Shown: positions 33,803 through 42,420 of the stretch, one piece after another
How positions within the stretch are numbered: position 1 is the first letter of the stretch
Layout of the letters: the number at the start of each line of letters is the position of its first letter
Assembly (NCBI GenBank): GCA_964371075.1
Contig: CAYJKN010000005.1
Location: 186,001-250,000 of the forward strand
From: UTCHB3 sp964371075
GTDB lineage: Bacteria; Bacteroidota; Ignavibacteria; Ignavibacteriales; Ignavibacteriaceae
DNA: 64,000 nt
Direction: 5' to 3'
Translations under genes and position numbers: made by a program
The notes under the pieces: generated by a model
Seen by the model: the letters and a program-made list of their open reading frames with translations, nothing else
Databases searched by the model: none
What the model was told of the DNA's origin: nothing

Positions 33803-33946
33803 AACCACAGAGCACACAGAGAGCACAGAGAAAGTAGCGGAGTAGTGTAGTATCGAAGTAGCAACTTACTCGCAAAACATTCCCACAAGGAAGCCTCAGT
33901 TATGTCCGCAAAAAACTCCTCTGTGTGCTCTGTGTGCTCTGTGGTT
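33803..33946. repeat. CACAGAG-type element with inverted ends, in operon spacer
   Basis: The left arm ACCACAGAGCACACAGAG and the right arm CTCTGTGTGCTCTGTGGT are inverted copies about 140 bases apart, so the mRNA would fold into a long hairpin. A second copy is at 36568-36719 and a half copy at 51720-51842. It lies between acn and the PrpD-family gene inside an otherwise tight operon. Confidence 0.8.
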
Positions 33947-33991
33947 GATTCCATCTGTCTGGTTTATTACCATCTCAATCGTTTAACTAAA

Positions 33992-35986
33992 TCATTCTAA
34001 ATTATTTTTAACCCAGTTTTCAAGCCCGCCGGCAACTATAAGTTCCTGGGCGGCTTGACCAACAGCACCGAAGGGATAAACCTTATCTCCAACGGTCGCA
34101 GTTGAAGCCTGAAAATCAACTTTTATCTTTAATCCCGGTTTAATGCTCGGTTTTTCAGATCCAAACTTCGCTTTCAGGTCACTTACCAATTCAGGCACTT
34201 CAATTGTCAGAAATCCGTTGTTTATCGCATTTCTTTTATAAGTTTCACTGAATGAGCCGGCGATCAATACTGAAATTCCGCGATATTTTAGAGCTGTTGC
34301 AGCCTGTTCACGCGAACTTCCAGTTCCGAAGTTAAATCCGCCAACCATCACATCACCATCTCCGGCAATTTTCTGGAATTCAGGATCATAATTTTCCATC
34401 GCTACTGCAGCCTGTCCTTCGGGAGTGATGTCATCCTGATAAGTGTATTTACCGGGATAAATTCCATCGGTGTTCAGGTTGTCCTGATGGCAGAAAATGA
34501 TCTCTCCTTCAATCACACCCGGGAAACCTTCAATTATAGGAATCAATGAAGCACCACCAGCTACCTTCTTTAAACTATTAACCTGAATACTAAATGGCTC
34601 CGAAGTTCCGGGGTTCCGAGGTTCTGAAGTTCTACCATCTATAAATCCTGATATAGCCGACTGCGCAACCACTGCAGGCGAAGCGAGATAGGCGAACGAA
34701 TCGGGACTCCCCATTCGGCCTTTAAAATTACGATTTGTAGCTGAGATCCCTGTTTCACCGGCCTCAAGAAGACCCGTTCCCAGTCCAATACATGGACCAC
34801 ATCCCGGAGGAAGTGGAACAGCTCCGGCATCCAGAAGAATTTTCCAGTCACCACGTTTTTCCGATTCAGCCTGCACTTCACTTGAAGCAGCGGCAACATA
34901 AAATTTAACACCATCGGCGATTTTATTTCCTTTAAGAACGGAGGCAGCTTCGGCGATATCCTCAACACGACTGTTAACACAAGAAACGAGATATGCCTTG
35001 TCAATTTTTATCTTTTTATCAATGAGGGTTGAGACCTTGTTCCAAACTTTAACACCATTTGGACCGGAAACCGCCGGCTCAATTGCTCCAAGATCAATTT
35101 TAATCTCTTTCCCATAAAAAGCATCTTCATCAGCTTTAAGATACGACATTCCCGCTTTAAGTGAAGCGATCGTTTTTTCATTGATTCTTGGATGGATTCC
35201 ATGTACGGCATCAACATCGGAATTGACTCCCTGCAAACCGCGTTTTTTCACAAATTCAGCCCGCTCGGTCAACCAGTCAATTGTCTCATCATCCACAGGG
35301 AAAAGTCCCACGAGGGCACCCCACTCGGTGGTCATATTTGCAATTGCAAGCCTTTGATCGATCGTAAGATATTGAACTCCGTCACCGGAAAATTCAACAG
35401 CATGATTTAGCACTTCATCTTTTGAAAAGTAGCCACAGAGGGTGATTATCAAGTCTTTACCCGTAACTCCGCTTGGAAGTTTTCCACTTAGCACAACTTT
35501 TGCCACGGGGGGAATCTGCCACCAGGTTTTACCCGTTGCCCAGATTGCTGCTGCATCAGTACGAACCACGGGAGTTCCCAAACATCCCATTCCACCATAC
35601 ATATTTGAGTGACTGTCGGAAGCCACCGCAAGAGCACAAGGGAAGGCATAACCTTCTTCGATCATTATCTGATGTCCAATTCCTCTGCCTGCGGGATAAA
35701 AGTCAGCACCCATACTGCGTGAAAATTCTTCGATTTTACGATATTTTTCAAGGTTTTTTTCGGTGGTGTCTTGTATGTTGTGGTCAAGTGTGTTTACAAC
35801 CTGTCTTGGATTGGCAAGTTTTGTGGCACCTGTTTCCTTAAATTTTGGAATCACAGCGCCCGTGTTGTCATGTGTCATCACATGTTTTGGGTGAATCATC
35901 ACATAATCACCCGACTTAACCTTATACCCCTCGGGATAACCCGATGAGTATTTCTGGACTATCTTTTCAACTAAATTTTGTGCCAT
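33992..35986 (-). CDS. Aconitate hydratase (aconitase)
   Basis: A 664-residue aconitase-superfamily enzyme that interconverts citrate and isocitrate. The start MAQNLVEKI (35986) is chosen because GAGG sits five bases before it; a longer start would overlap the HD gene. Cluster ligands are visible as VSCVNSR (first Cys) and PPGCGPCIG (two Cys); substrate motifs include VASDSHSNMYGGMG, ATNRNFKGRMGS and the swivel-domain GTGSSREQAA. A ten- to fourteen-residue stretch (TSEPRNPGTSEP, about 451-464) in the linker before the swivel domain is encoded by an intergenic repeat sequence, an in-frame insertion. It is 7 bases from the upstream HD gene. Confidence 0.9.
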   Translation of the reverse strand: MAQNLVEKIVQKYSSGYPEGYKVKSGDYVMIHPKHVMTHDNTGAVIPKFKETGATKLANPRQVVNTLDHNIQDTTEKNLEKYRKIEEFSRSMGADFYPAGRGIGHQIMIEEGYAFPCALAVASDSHSNMYGGMGCLGTPVVRTDAAAIWATGKTWWQIPPVAKVVLSGKLPSGVTGKDLIITLCGYFSKDEVLNHAVEFSGDGVQYLTIDQRLAIANMTTEWGALVGLFPVDDETIDWLTERAEFVKKRGLQGVNSDVDAVHGIHPRINEKTIASLKAGMSYLKADEDAFYGKEIKIDLGAIEPAVSGPNGVKVWNKVSTLIDKKIKIDKAYLVSCVNSRVEDIAEAASVLKGNKIADGVKFYVAAASSEVQAESEKRGDWKILLDAGAVPLPPGCGPCIGLGTGLLEAGETGISATNRNFKGRMGSPDSFAYLASPAVVAQSAISGFIDGRTSEPRNPGTSEPFSIQVNSLKKVAGGASLIPIIEGFPGVIEGEIIFCHQDNLNTDGIYPGKYTYQDDITPEGQAAVAMENYDPEFQKIAGDGDVMVGGFNFGTGSSREQAATALKYRGISVLIAGSFSETYKRNAINNGFLTIEVPELVSDLKAKFGSEKPSIKPGLKIKVDFQASTATVGDKVYPFGAVGQAAQELIVAGGLENWVKNNLE
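34595..34634. repeat. GTTCCGAGGTTCTGAAGTTC repeat inside aconitase
   Basis: About 40 bases in aconitase consist of GTTCCG/GTTCTGA units identical in type to intergenic repeats at 60072-60105 and 60810-60837. In the gene's frame they read SEPRNPGTSEP. The insertion keeps the frame. Confidence 0.75.
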
Positions 35987-35993
35987 CATTTCC

Positions 35994-36527
35994 TCAGGCT
36001 TTAAATGGTTCAAAACTTACAAAATCTGCATGGTGAACAATCAGCGACTCTACAGTTCTGTATCCGAGATCACCCTCTTTTGAATGTGTTGCGATGATAT
36101 GTTGAATTTCAGCAGGTAAACCAAATCTGTCAGCAATTGCCAAACCACTAAAGGGATGTCTTACAAGTTTCCCCGCAGGGGATGTGATCAATTTGCCATC
36201 TTTCATGTCATATTCAATAAGTTTACCAACATCTATCAGGATAGCTCCCGAAATCACATAATCCATATTGAAGTTGATGGAATCACCAAAGTTGTTTTTC
36301 ATAATTTTTGCAATTTCAACCGACAGTTGAACTGCAGTCCTTTTGTGATTCATGAAGGAGACATTACAGTCTTTTATCAACAATGAAAATGGAATTACAT
36401 CCAGATCTTCGGGTGATAATACACTGTTTTCAATCGCATATATCCAGCATTGAAGTGTCTTTTCTCTTAAATCGGCGTCCTGAATCCAGTTGATCTCAGG
36501 CCATATCTTTAAAACTTTTTCTCTCAT
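35994..36527 (-). CDS. HD-superfamily hydrolase-like protein
   Basis: A 177-residue protein with an HD-type pattern: NHKRTAVQLS (first His, about 61), GAILIDVGKLIEY (in place of the usual HD pair, ID is seen, so one ligand differs), RHPFSGLAIA, ATHSKEG and IVHHADF (further His/Asp). Such proteins are metal-dependent phosphohydrolases; the altered HD pair may reduce or change activity. It sits between isocitrate dehydrogenase and aconitase genes, 7 bases from the latter, and so belongs to this operon. A regulatory or house-cleaning role is possible, but the substrate is unknown. Confidence 0.7.
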   Translation of the reverse strand: MREKVLKIWPEINWIQDADLREKTLQCWIYAIENSVLSPEDLDVIPFSLLIKDCNVSFMNHKRTAVQLSVEIAKIMKNNFGDSINFNMDYVISGAILIDVGKLIEYDMKDGKLITSPAGKLVRHPFSGLAIADRFGLPAEIQHIIATHSKEGDLGYRTVESLIVHHADFVSFEPFKA

Positions 36528-36567
36528 ATCGTATCCATTGATTTGTTTTGATAATAGTTATAAATCA

Positions 36568-36719
36568 AACCACAGAGCACACAGAGAGCACAGAGAAAGT
36601 AGCGGAGTAACAACTTCATCCGACAGGTCGGAATTAAAATCCGCGAAAATCCGTTTAATCTGCGTGTATCCGCGCGCTCAAAAATCCTCCTCAGTGGGCT
36701 CTGTGTGCTCTGTGGTTTT
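36568..36719. repeat. CACAGAG-type element with inverted ends, second copy
   Basis: The left arm AACCACAGAGCACACAGAG and the right arm CTCTGTGTGCTCTGTGGTT are inverted, with a central ATCCGCGAAAATCCG word between them. It sits in the gap between isocitrate dehydrogenase and the HD gene. Confidence 0.8.
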
Positions 36720-36726
36720 AACAAAA

Positions 36727-37845
36727 TTAAATGTATTGAGCGATTGCCTCAGCCATTGCGAGGGTTTTGGTATCTCCACCCATATCATAGGTTTTGAATT
36801 TACCTTCCTCAATAACACGGGCAACAGCACTCTCAACCTTAACTGCCAGTTCAGTTTCACCCAGCCATTCCAGCATCATTTTTGCAGCAAGAATCGTGGC
36901 TATTGGATTAACTTTATATTGACCAAAATATTTGGGAGCTGATCCGTGTGTTGGCTCAAATACAGCAAGTTTTTCACCAATATTTCCTGAACATCCAAAT
37001 CCGAGTCCTCCAACCATCTGGGCGCACAAATCGGAAATGATATCACCAAACAGATTGGTAGCTACCAAAACATCATAATTGTGTGGATTTTTGAGCAACC
37101 ACATGGTGATAGCATCGATGTTGGCATCATCCATCTGAATTTCGGGATACTCTTTTTTAACTTCCTTTGCGATATCGAAGAAAAGTCCATCGGTGGCTCT
37201 TACAACATTTGCTTTATGTACGATAGTAACTTTTTTACGGTTGTTCTGGCGGGCAAATTCAAAAGCAGCTCTGATGATCTTTTCAGAACCTTTTTTGGTG
37301 TTAATTTTGCAGTTAATTGCATAATCATCGGGACTTAATCCGGCAAAAGCTGAAAATGGTTTGGAGTGTTTGGCAAGAACTTCTGCCACTTCTTCAGGAA
37401 CAGGAGCGAACTCAACACCACAATAAAGATCTTCGGTGTTCTCTCTGAAAACCACAAGATCAATGTTGTCTTTATAATTCAAAGCGTTTCCTTTGTATCC
37501 TTTTGCGGGACGGAGACAGTTGTACAAATCGAACATCTGACGCATTCTAACGATTGGTGACCTGTAAATCAGTCCTGTACCCTGAAGTTCAGGGACCAAT
37601 TCAGCTTCTGAATCTTTTTTAGGTTTAGAAGTGATGGCACCAAACATTGCTGCATCTACATTTTTGAGAAGTTCAATGGTTCTTGCAGGAAATGCATCTC
37701 CCTCGGTTCTCCAAAATTCCCAACCAATGTCTCCATGGATATATTCGGCATCAAGACCCGTTTTGTCCAACACTATTTTGGCGGCTTCAAGCACTTCAAT
37801 GCCAATACCATCGCCCGGCAACCAGGCTATTTTATATTTTGCCAT
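36727..37845 (-). CDS. Isocitrate dehydrogenase (NAD-type, IMDH family)
   Basis: A 372-residue beta-decarboxylating dehydrogenase of the isocitrate/isopropylmalate family: LPGDGIGIEV at 9-18, FRENTEDLYCGVE (about 129), DANIDAITMWLLKNPHNYDV (second substrate section, about 234) and EPTHGSAPKYFG (about 303, the nucleotide-site signature). ENTEDLYCGVE favours isocitrate over isopropylmalate. It would convert isocitrate to 2-oxoglutarate. As the first gene of the leftward operon that continues with aconitase and citrate lyase, the TCA role is supported by context. Confidence 0.85.
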   Translation of the reverse strand: MAKYKIAWLPGDGIGIEVLEAAKIVLDKTGLDAEYIHGDIGWEFWRTEGDAFPARTIELLKNVDAAMFGAITSKPKKDSEAELVPELQGTGLIYRSPIVRMRQMFDLYNCLRPAKGYKGNALNYKDNIDLVVFRENTEDLYCGVEFAPVPEEVAEVLAKHSKPFSAFAGLSPDDYAINCKINTKKGSEKIIRAAFEFARQNNRKKVTIVHKANVVRATDGLFFDIAKEVKKEYPEIQMDDANIDAITMWLLKNPHNYDVLVATNLFGDIISDLCAQMVGGLGFGCSGNIGEKLAVFEPTHGSAPKYFGQYKVNPIATILAAKMMLEWLGETELAVKVESAVARVIEEGKFKTYDMGGDTKTLAMAEAIAQYI

Positions 37846-38273
37846 TTTCTCTCCGTATGTATTTTATATATTGATCGTTTGCGTAAAAAAATGAACCATT
37901 TGTCCGGTAAACTGTAACAAATTATTCAGAACTTATAATAAAAGAAATATTTATTTAGGAAGGAAAATTAGTGAGATTTGCGAGAATTACAAAGGCAAAA
38001 GCGCCATTTTTAGGTATTAGATATTAGATTTTAAGTATTAGGTATCAGGTATTAGGTATTATCTTTGGTGAGGGGGTTCATGGGGATCAAACAGGATTAT
38101 CTGTTTTAGGTACCTCACCCCCGACCCGCCTTTACGCCAGTTCGTTTTGCAGACGGCAATCGGGACGATTACCACTCCTGACTCTTACGCCAAAAGAATC
38201 CGCGAAAATTCGATTCAGCGCAACATTATTGGATTACTGCATTATTGGATTATTGGATTATTGCATTTTTGGA
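37846..38273. other. Intergenic region with several repeat types
   Basis: No gene. From left: an AT-rich stretch that probably holds the promoter of the leftward citrate operon; short direct repeats of TAGGTATTAG (38011-38060); a copy of the GGCAATCGGGACGATTACC repeat (about 38148-38200), also found at 59860 and 60730; a CCGCGAAAATTCG word; and ATTATTGGATT tandem repeats (38226-38278) that run to the end of the next gene. Confidence 0.6.
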
Positions 38274-39305
38274 TTACTCATCCTTGTCATACGCTTTTCG
38301 CATAAAGGCTTCATAGCGGTCTTTTTTGATAATACCAATGGGACCTGAATAAATCCCCCCTTGCTGGAAGGCATCAAAAATCCTGACGGCGAGGATGTTT
38401 GGCCGGTCGGTTCTGATAAGTCCATTTGGAATAACATAAACTCTGTTCTGCATCCACTCTTCCGACTGGATATATTCAACCTTTGGATTATTAATTTTAC
38501 CTGTGGCGCCGATCAGTTTCCCATTCAAGTATGCTTCATCATAATCGTCGATTTTGCCGAGAAGAAGCAGAAGTGCGGCTTTTGAGTCTTTGTCTTTATA
38601 GTCAAATTTTATCCTGTACCACGCGTACCCCTCAAACTCTGAAAAACCCTGATTTTCAAGATATGAAGGGACAATTACATCCTTCCACGCACTATCGGCA
38701 ATATCATCGTTGATGTAAGCAGCTGAATCCCCCGTCATAAATTTCCAGTTCCCCTCGAGTTCAAAATCGGGAGAGATATAGGTCTCATTTTCAAAAATTC
38801 CGGGGTCGCCCGACATGATACCACCCTCAAGTTGAGCATCATACACCCTTACGGCAACCACATTTTTTGAAGTAAAATTCACCAAAGATGAAGGGAGATA
38901 ATAAATTCGGTAAGCGTTGTATGCTGTTTTATAGTCAGGAGGGAAATTACCCGATGTGCCGATTTTTACACCATTAAAATAGACTTCGTCAACATCATCG
39001 ATATATCCCAGGTGCAGGGAGAGGTTTTTTTTAGCAAGAGCGGTGGAACCTTCAAAAGTTACACGATACCAGGCATATCCGTTGTAGCCATGGTAACCCT
39101 GGTTTTCCCAGGATGAAGGGACTGTTATTTTATCCCATTTGCTGTCATCAAAATCGATCTGTGACCATGAAGAATCATCACCAATCTGAAACCTCCAGTT
39201 TATTGACAAATCCACAAGTTTATCATTTCCCGGTTCAACAACAGTCTCGTCACAACCGCTAAACACCAAAACAGTACACATCAACAACACATAAACAATT
39301 CGCAT
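38274..39305 (-). CDS. Lipoprotein with two beta-galactosidase-type sugar-binding domains
   Basis: A 343-residue protein with a lipobox (LVFSGCDE, Cys 18) and two tandem copies of a 150-residue domain. Copy one (about 30-175) has NWRFQIGDDSSW, WDKITVPSSWENQGY, GYAWYRVTF and DDVDEVYFNG. Copy two (about 178-340) has NWKFMTGDSAAY, WKDVIVPSYLENQGF, GYAWYRIKF and DDYDEAYLNG. This is the jelly-roll of glycoside hydrolase family 2 N-terminal (sugar-binding) domains, without a catalytic domain. It may bind glycans at the surface. The internal repeat shows duplication within the gene. Confidence 0.8.
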   Translation of the reverse strand: MRIVYVLLMCTVLVFSGCDETVVEPGNDKLVDLSINWRFQIGDDSSWSQIDFDDSKWDKITVPSSWENQGYHGYNGYAWYRVTFEGSTALAKKNLSLHLGYIDDVDEVYFNGVKIGTSGNFPPDYKTAYNAYRIYYLPSSLVNFTSKNVVAVRVYDAQLEGGIMSGDPGIFENETYISPDFELEGNWKFMTGDSAAYINDDIADSAWKDVIVPSYLENQGFSEFEGYAWYRIKFDYKDKDSKAALLLLLGKIDDYDEAYLNGKLIGATGKINNPKVEYIQSEEWMQNRVYVIPNGLIRTDRPNILAVRIFDAFQQGGIYSGPIGIIKKDRYEAFMRKAYDKDE

Positions 39306-39427
39306 TCACTTCACCGGATTAATTATTAATGATCTCCACCACAAAGATAAATGTTTACCTGCTTTTAAGTTTCACAACACCGTAAAACCTTGTAAAAAAA
39401 TGTCATTGAAGGGGGGATTTTAATGTG

Positions 39428-39472
39428 ACTAGATCCGCGAGAATACTCGTAATCCGTTTCTTCCGCTACTAT
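39428..39472. repeat. CCGCGAGAATACTCGTAATCCG repeat word
   Basis: Short dispersed repeat of the same word family as at 29539 and 36640, in the gap between the DUF5916 gene terminator and the lipoprotein gene. Non-coding. Confidence 0.45.
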
Positions 39473-39484
39473 TCAATCGAAAAA

Positions 39485-39515
39485 AAAAGGCTGCCCCTTT
39501 TCGAGACAGCCTTTT
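39485..39515 (-). terminator. Terminator of DUF5916 gene
   Basis: AAAAGGCTG and CAGCCTTTT form a stem around about 13 bases; on the minus strand a T run follows. It lies 19 bases past the stop of the gene at 39534. Confidence 0.8.
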
Positions 39516-39533
39516 ATTTATTTTAATCAGGTT

Positions 39534-42185
39534 TTAGAGCAGAGCCGCTGCGTTGAACCAATAGGTCATCTTTGCCATGAAAATGTTGTTTGCTTCGGAG
39601 TTGATCAGATTTGAGAAGCTTTTCCCCATCTGAAACTCTCCGGGATCATCAAAATTGGTGCGGTCGTGACTCCAAACGAGGAAGAGTGTTGAACCGGGGA
39701 GGAACTCCCATCTGTAGATCAGGTTCAGGCGAAGTGATTTGAAATTAAAATCGGGATTACCCATAGCAAATGAATTTGCACCACCACCCGGATTAACTAC
39801 ATATTCTCCGTTGGTTTGATCAAACTGAATGGTTGAACCTTTTGTACCATAAACTGTGTAGTCCATTGTTTTTTCACGTTCCAACTCTTTAAGGTTGGAA
39901 TAACTTCCGATTGAGATGAAAGGCTGAGCAAACAACTGTAAACTCATCGTCGGAGTGAAAGTATAGTCCAAACGAATAGTTGCAAAGAAAGTTCTTTGAT
40001 CAAGTTCACCAAAGATGTAGCGAGTTCCGTAAGTTGAAGTTGCTGCCGGGTCATCATAACTTGTAACATACTGCGCTTTTTCGCTGTTTACTTCATAACC
40101 AGGATAGAATGTAAGCCGTAACGCTTCACTTGCCCGCCATGAGCCACCAAGCTGGAAGTTATAATAGATACTGCCAAGATCGTCGCCACCAAAGTAATAA
40201 TCGCCATCTACCGTAAGTGATTTTCTTGAGTCGGAAGAAAAGCCCATCGCACCACCCCATCCACCGGGCATTTTAGCGGTTGGTCCACCTCTGGTATGTC
40301 TCGGGTTATATCTTTCAAGATCAAAACTGAAGTTATATCTGAACTGGTAGAAGTTTATGAAATTGATACTTCCGTTCGTGAAAAAGCCGTTACCTTCAAT
40401 TTCTCCGTCGAAATTATAAGACTTAAAATGAGCTATATAAATGCTTTTTGAGCGGGAAAACGAATCTTTTTCATAATCACGGTAACCAAGAACAACATGA
40501 CCATTGATATAGTTGCTCCTGGAAGAGAACCCAAGATCGTTCACATTAAACCCCGGTGAAAGGGCACCAATTGCCGTGTTGATATAAAAATTGCCTTCTT
40601 GTTTGTTGAGTGCAATTCTTCCACCCCAGCCGTTGAGTGAAGTGGCATTGGTATCAAGTTTTGCATATCTTGAGTCAGGTCTCTGAAACGCATGAATTGG
40701 TCTTTTTTGCAAAGCGGTGATAAATTCTTTTGAACCGTTAATTCCCGAGAGCATAAAATATCCATTAATCACATATATTTTAGCTGAGTCGAGAGTTACC
40801 CATCCATCCATACCCGCTGCATAAGAATTTTTGCTGAAAGCCGATTCAAGAGAAGGATCATCAAATTTTCTGATAAGTGAAGTTCCCATAAAACCAAGTC
40901 CGTAGCGGGAATCATCAAACTCTTTTAGACTTCTGAAAACTGTGGCGTTTGCCAGTGGTTCAACTTCTGTTTTGGTCGTAATACCATTAGTGTAAGACCT
41001 GGCGTTCATTGAGTTGGTAACTGCGTTAAGAGCATAAACCGACCATCCTTCGGAGATTTTTCCGGTCAGTTTTGCGGCACCAAGAATTTGGGTGTTGGTT
41101 GGATAGTCCACAAAATCGCCATCGGCTGCAGAACCTGTTGGGGATTTACCGATTCTTCTGGAGTAGAACATGTCAGGGTTCCCCCAGTTGATACCCCAGT
41201 TGCTGTTGGTTCCTCCGTAGCCAAAACTTAAGAGGTTTGAACCCTCGATAAAGAATGGGCGTTTCTCATCAAAAAATGTTTCAAAAGAGGAGAGATTTAG
41301 AACCGCAGGATCCACTTCCACCTGCCCAAAATCGGGATTAACGGTAAGGTCGAGGGTCAAATTGTTATTAATTCCCCACTTCAAATCTGCTCCAATGGAA
41401 GTGCCGTATTGATTCCCTTTGTAAAACGGATCGTTACCGTCGTGGATCAAATATTGCGCTTTTGACAAAACATATGGCAAAACTTCGATGTTGGCATTGT
41501 TTCCAATGTCTTCAAATCCCCTGAGTTCAGCGAATTTTTCAACAAATCCACTTTCACCTTTTTTCATAAGGATATAATAACACTCTTCACCTCTTCGGGC
41601 AATATTCCTCTTAAAATTAATTCCCCATGTCATATCGTTTCTTTTGTTAAAACGGAGCTGAGAGAAGGGAATCTTCATCTCAACAACCCAACCGTCACCG
41701 GTTTTTCCGGTTTGGGCATCCCAAACACCGTTCCATGAGTTATCATCCCAATCTCTGTTAAAGAGGGTTCCGTCACCAACCGAGCCGCTGGGGGTGGCAT
41801 AAAAATAGTATCCCGAGCGTTTGTCGTTGTAAGGATCGAGAAAAAGCATAAAGTAATCGGACTGAACCCATTGATCTTTTCTGGAAAGAACGGTAACTAT
41901 TGAATCGGGTTCACTGTCGTAACAGTAAGCCGCCACATAAAAAGCTTCATCGTCGTAGGTGACTTTGATTGCAGTTTTTTGAGTGGAGGGTTTCCCTTCC
42001 TCAGGGTCACGCTGGAAAAAGTCGAAAACCTGCATGTCTTTCCATACGGGTTCATCAAGTTTACCATCAATATTAATGGCCTGGTTTGTTTTGGTAATTT
42101 GAATGTCTTTTGAACCTTTTATTCCACTAGCTTGAGCGGAAACAACTGCGATTAAAAAGAAGCAGAGTAGAAAATATCTTCTCAT
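39534..42185 (-). CDS. DUF5916/CBM9-like outer-membrane barrel protein
   Basis: An 883-residue protein with signal peptide (ending SAQAS). Residues about 33-215 match the family-9 carbohydrate-binding-like domain of DUF5916 proteins: IDGKLDEPVWKDMQVF, AIKVTYDDEAFYVAAYCYD, WNGVWDAQTGKTGDGWVVE and PFSQLRF. The remainder is a long beta-barrel with alternating hydrophobic residues and aromatic girdle, including PDFGQVEVDPAVLNLSSFE and FFDEKRPFFIEGS, typical of this family, and ending in an aromatic strand. Function of the family is unknown; uptake or surface binding of glycans is the common suggestion. It is monocistronic, with its own terminator. Confidence 0.85.
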   Translation of the reverse strand: MRRYFLLCFFLIAVVSAQASGIKGSKDIQITKTNQAINIDGKLDEPVWKDMQVFDFFQRDPEEGKPSTQKTAIKVTYDDEAFYVAAYCYDSEPDSIVTVLSRKDQWVQSDYFMLFLDPYNDKRSGYYFYATPSGSVGDGTLFNRDWDDNSWNGVWDAQTGKTGDGWVVEMKIPFSQLRFNKRNDMTWGINFKRNIARRGEECYYILMKKGESGFVEKFAELRGFEDIGNNANIEVLPYVLSKAQYLIHDGNDPFYKGNQYGTSIGADLKWGINNNLTLDLTVNPDFGQVEVDPAVLNLSSFETFFDEKRPFFIEGSNLLSFGYGGTNSNWGINWGNPDMFYSRRIGKSPTGSAADGDFVDYPTNTQILGAAKLTGKISEGWSVYALNAVTNSMNARSYTNGITTKTEVEPLANATVFRSLKEFDDSRYGLGFMGTSLIRKFDDPSLESAFSKNSYAAGMDGWVTLDSAKIYVINGYFMLSGINGSKEFITALQKRPIHAFQRPDSRYAKLDTNATSLNGWGGRIALNKQEGNFYINTAIGALSPGFNVNDLGFSSRSNYINGHVVLGYRDYEKDSFSRSKSIYIAHFKSYNFDGEIEGNGFFTNGSINFINFYQFRYNFSFDLERYNPRHTRGGPTAKMPGGWGGAMGFSSDSRKSLTVDGDYYFGGDDLGSIYYNFQLGGSWRASEALRLTFYPGYEVNSEKAQYVTSYDDPAATSTYGTRYIFGELDQRTFFATIRLDYTFTPTMSLQLFAQPFISIGSYSNLKELEREKTMDYTVYGTKGSTIQFDQTNGEYVVNPGGGANSFAMGNPDFNFKSLRLNLIYRWEFLPGSTLFLVWSHDRTNFDDPGEFQMGKSFSNLINSEANNIFMAKMTYWFNAAALL

Positions 42186-42387
42186 TGAAATGATTCCTGA
42201 TTGTTTGTCTAATTAGACCGGAGGAAATAAAAATAGTTGTGCGAATATTGTCTTCAACAGGGGCAGATTTCCACAATTAATGATGAGTGGTGATTTATGG
42301 GGATGAAGTCGACAAAATTTAATCCCAATTTGGAACAAAGATGAGAAGGAAATTTCAGAGAAAGGGATGCGGATACACAAAAAATGA

Positions 42388-42414
42388 AAAACCCGCCAAT
42401 TTGACGGGTTTTTT
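42388..42414 (-). terminator. Terminator of PorV/PorQ-type gene
   Basis: AAAACCCG and CGGGTTTT bracket a short loop with AAT on top; the leftward T run lies on the minus strand. Just past the stop at 42421. Confidence 0.7.
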
Positions 42415-42420
42415 TAATAT

